From Nioella sp. MMSF_3534 (GTDB taxonomy: Bacteria; Pseudomonadota; Alphaproteobacteria; Rhodobacterales; Rhodobacteraceae), in assembly GCF_030732985.1 (NCBI RefSeq), contig NZ_JASHJX010000003.1:1-64000 (forward strand): a stretch of 64,000 nucleotides of DNA, written 5' to 3'. Below the pieces are notes generated by a model. That model was not told the DNA's origin. It did no database searches and saw nothing but the letters and a program-made list of their open reading frames with translations. The position numbers and the translations under genes are program-made. Each line of letters begins with the position of its first letter. Positions within the stretch are counted from its first letter, which is position 1. Positions 63,528 through 64,000 of the stretch are shown piece by piece.

Positions 63528-64000
63528 CTAGCCGGTCTTGCGTTTGACGGTCAGAACCTCGGCGCACCAGTCGGCGATCATCTTCACCACCGGGCCGCGC
63601 ATCGCGTCGCCCTCCATCAGGATCTCGTGCCGCCCGCCGTCGATCTGCTGCAACCGGCTGCCCGGCCAGCTTGCGGCGCGGGTGTGGATGGCGGGTGTCT
63701 CGACGATACGCTCATCGCTGCCCAGAAACACCATCATCGGCAGATCGGGCGGGTCCATCTCCATCAGCGCGGCGGTTTCTTCCAGCGCCGCATTGACCCA
63801 CCGGATCGAGGGGCCGCCAAGGGCCAGTTCCGGGTGTTTGGCGACCTGGCCTTCCATGTAGTTGAACATGTCGCGGTCATTGGTCAGCGGATTGTCGTTG
63901 TATTCCATCGCGGTGGCGGGGCCGGTGGTGGGGGCAAAGTTCTTGTCCAGCCCGAGCGGTTTGGACAGGCCCATGACCACGCCGGAAATCGCCTTGAGGA
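63528..64000 (-). CDS. Alpha/beta hydrolase, lysophospholipase-like (5-prime end beyond window)
   Basis: The C-terminal part of an alpha/beta hydrolase; the frame stays open to the window edge (LKAISGVVMGLSKPLG at 63961-64000). MVFLGSDERIV supplies the acidic residue, and IDGGRHEILMEGD the catalytic His of the triad. The nucleophile Ser lies outside the window. It resembles bacterial lysophospholipases/monoacylglycerol lipases. It is convergent with lolD across the repeat locus. Confidence 0.82.
   Translation of the reverse strand, partial: LKAISGVVMGLSKPLGLDKNFAPTTGPATAMEYNDNPLTNDRDMFNYMEGQVAKHPELALGGPSIRWVNAALEETAALMEMDPPDLPMMVFLGSDERIVETPAIHTRAASWPGSRLQQIDGGRHEILMEGDAMRGPVVKMIADWCAEVLTVKRKTG

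Overview
The window is a GC-rich chromosomal segment of an alphaproteobacterium, most likely a Rhodobacteraceae member of the Roseobacter type. This rests on gene content: an alphaproteobacterial RpoH, a PccR-type short-chain acyl-CoA regulator with propionyl-CoA carboxylase genes, HdaA, short-form ProS, and several small families typical of Rhodobacterales (DUF6476-like, DUF6497-like, DUF2937-like, YdcH). Coding density is high, no gap exceeds about 300 bases, and I saw no rRNA, tRNA, insertion sequence, prophage or CRISPR array. All family names come from reading the sequence; no database search was possible.

Layout. 0-6 kb: a membrane-anchored protein of unknown function, then a minus-strand operon of four genes (UbiA/HAD fusion, GtrA, DprE1-like FAD oxidase, DprE2-like SDR) that mirrors the mycobacterial route to polyprenyl-phospho-arabinose. 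6-13 kb: a Sel1-repeat protein, an RluA pseudouridine synthase, rpoH behind a textbook sigma-32 promoter, a Gfo/Idh/MocA oxidoreductase, an orphan flavin-dependent tryptophan-halogenase-like enzyme and a DksA-type zinc-finger protein. 13-20 kb: housekeeping genes (PepF, an EEP-family phosphatase, a TerB/DnaJ protein, two GNATs, a VOC protein, formyl-THF cyclo-ligase, OsmC, YmdB-like phosphodiesterase). 20-27 kb: transporter-rich, with two SLC13 permeases in opposite orientation around a low-GC UDG-like gene that looks acquired, followed by a diverged HisA paralogue. 27-34 kb: YebC, an acyltransferase/sterol-desaturase pair, a LysG/LysE-type regulator-exporter pair, a DMT transporter and a HAD-fold protein lacking its nucleophile.

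34-47 kb is the propionate region: pccR, a divergent MFS pump, pccB, a string of small uncharacterised proteins, pccA and methylmalonyl-CoA mutase. TTTGCAAA palindromes precede both pccR and pccB. These genes should convert propionyl-CoA to succinyl-CoA (the epimerase is not in the window). 47-53 kb: PerM-type permease, HdaA, polyphosphate kinase and exopolyphosphatase in one direction. 53-64 kb: a methyltransferase, a LysR regulator, a DUF1127-like protein, an FAD oxidoreductase, peptidase T, proS, a tandem pair of small secreted proteins, lolC/E-lolD, and a hydrolase cut by the window end.

The most unusual non-coding signals are a two-palindrome module at two convergent 3-prime junctions, an 11-bp tandem repeat family at two junctions, and a 67-bp leader that is better conserved than the tandem-duplicated proteins it precedes.
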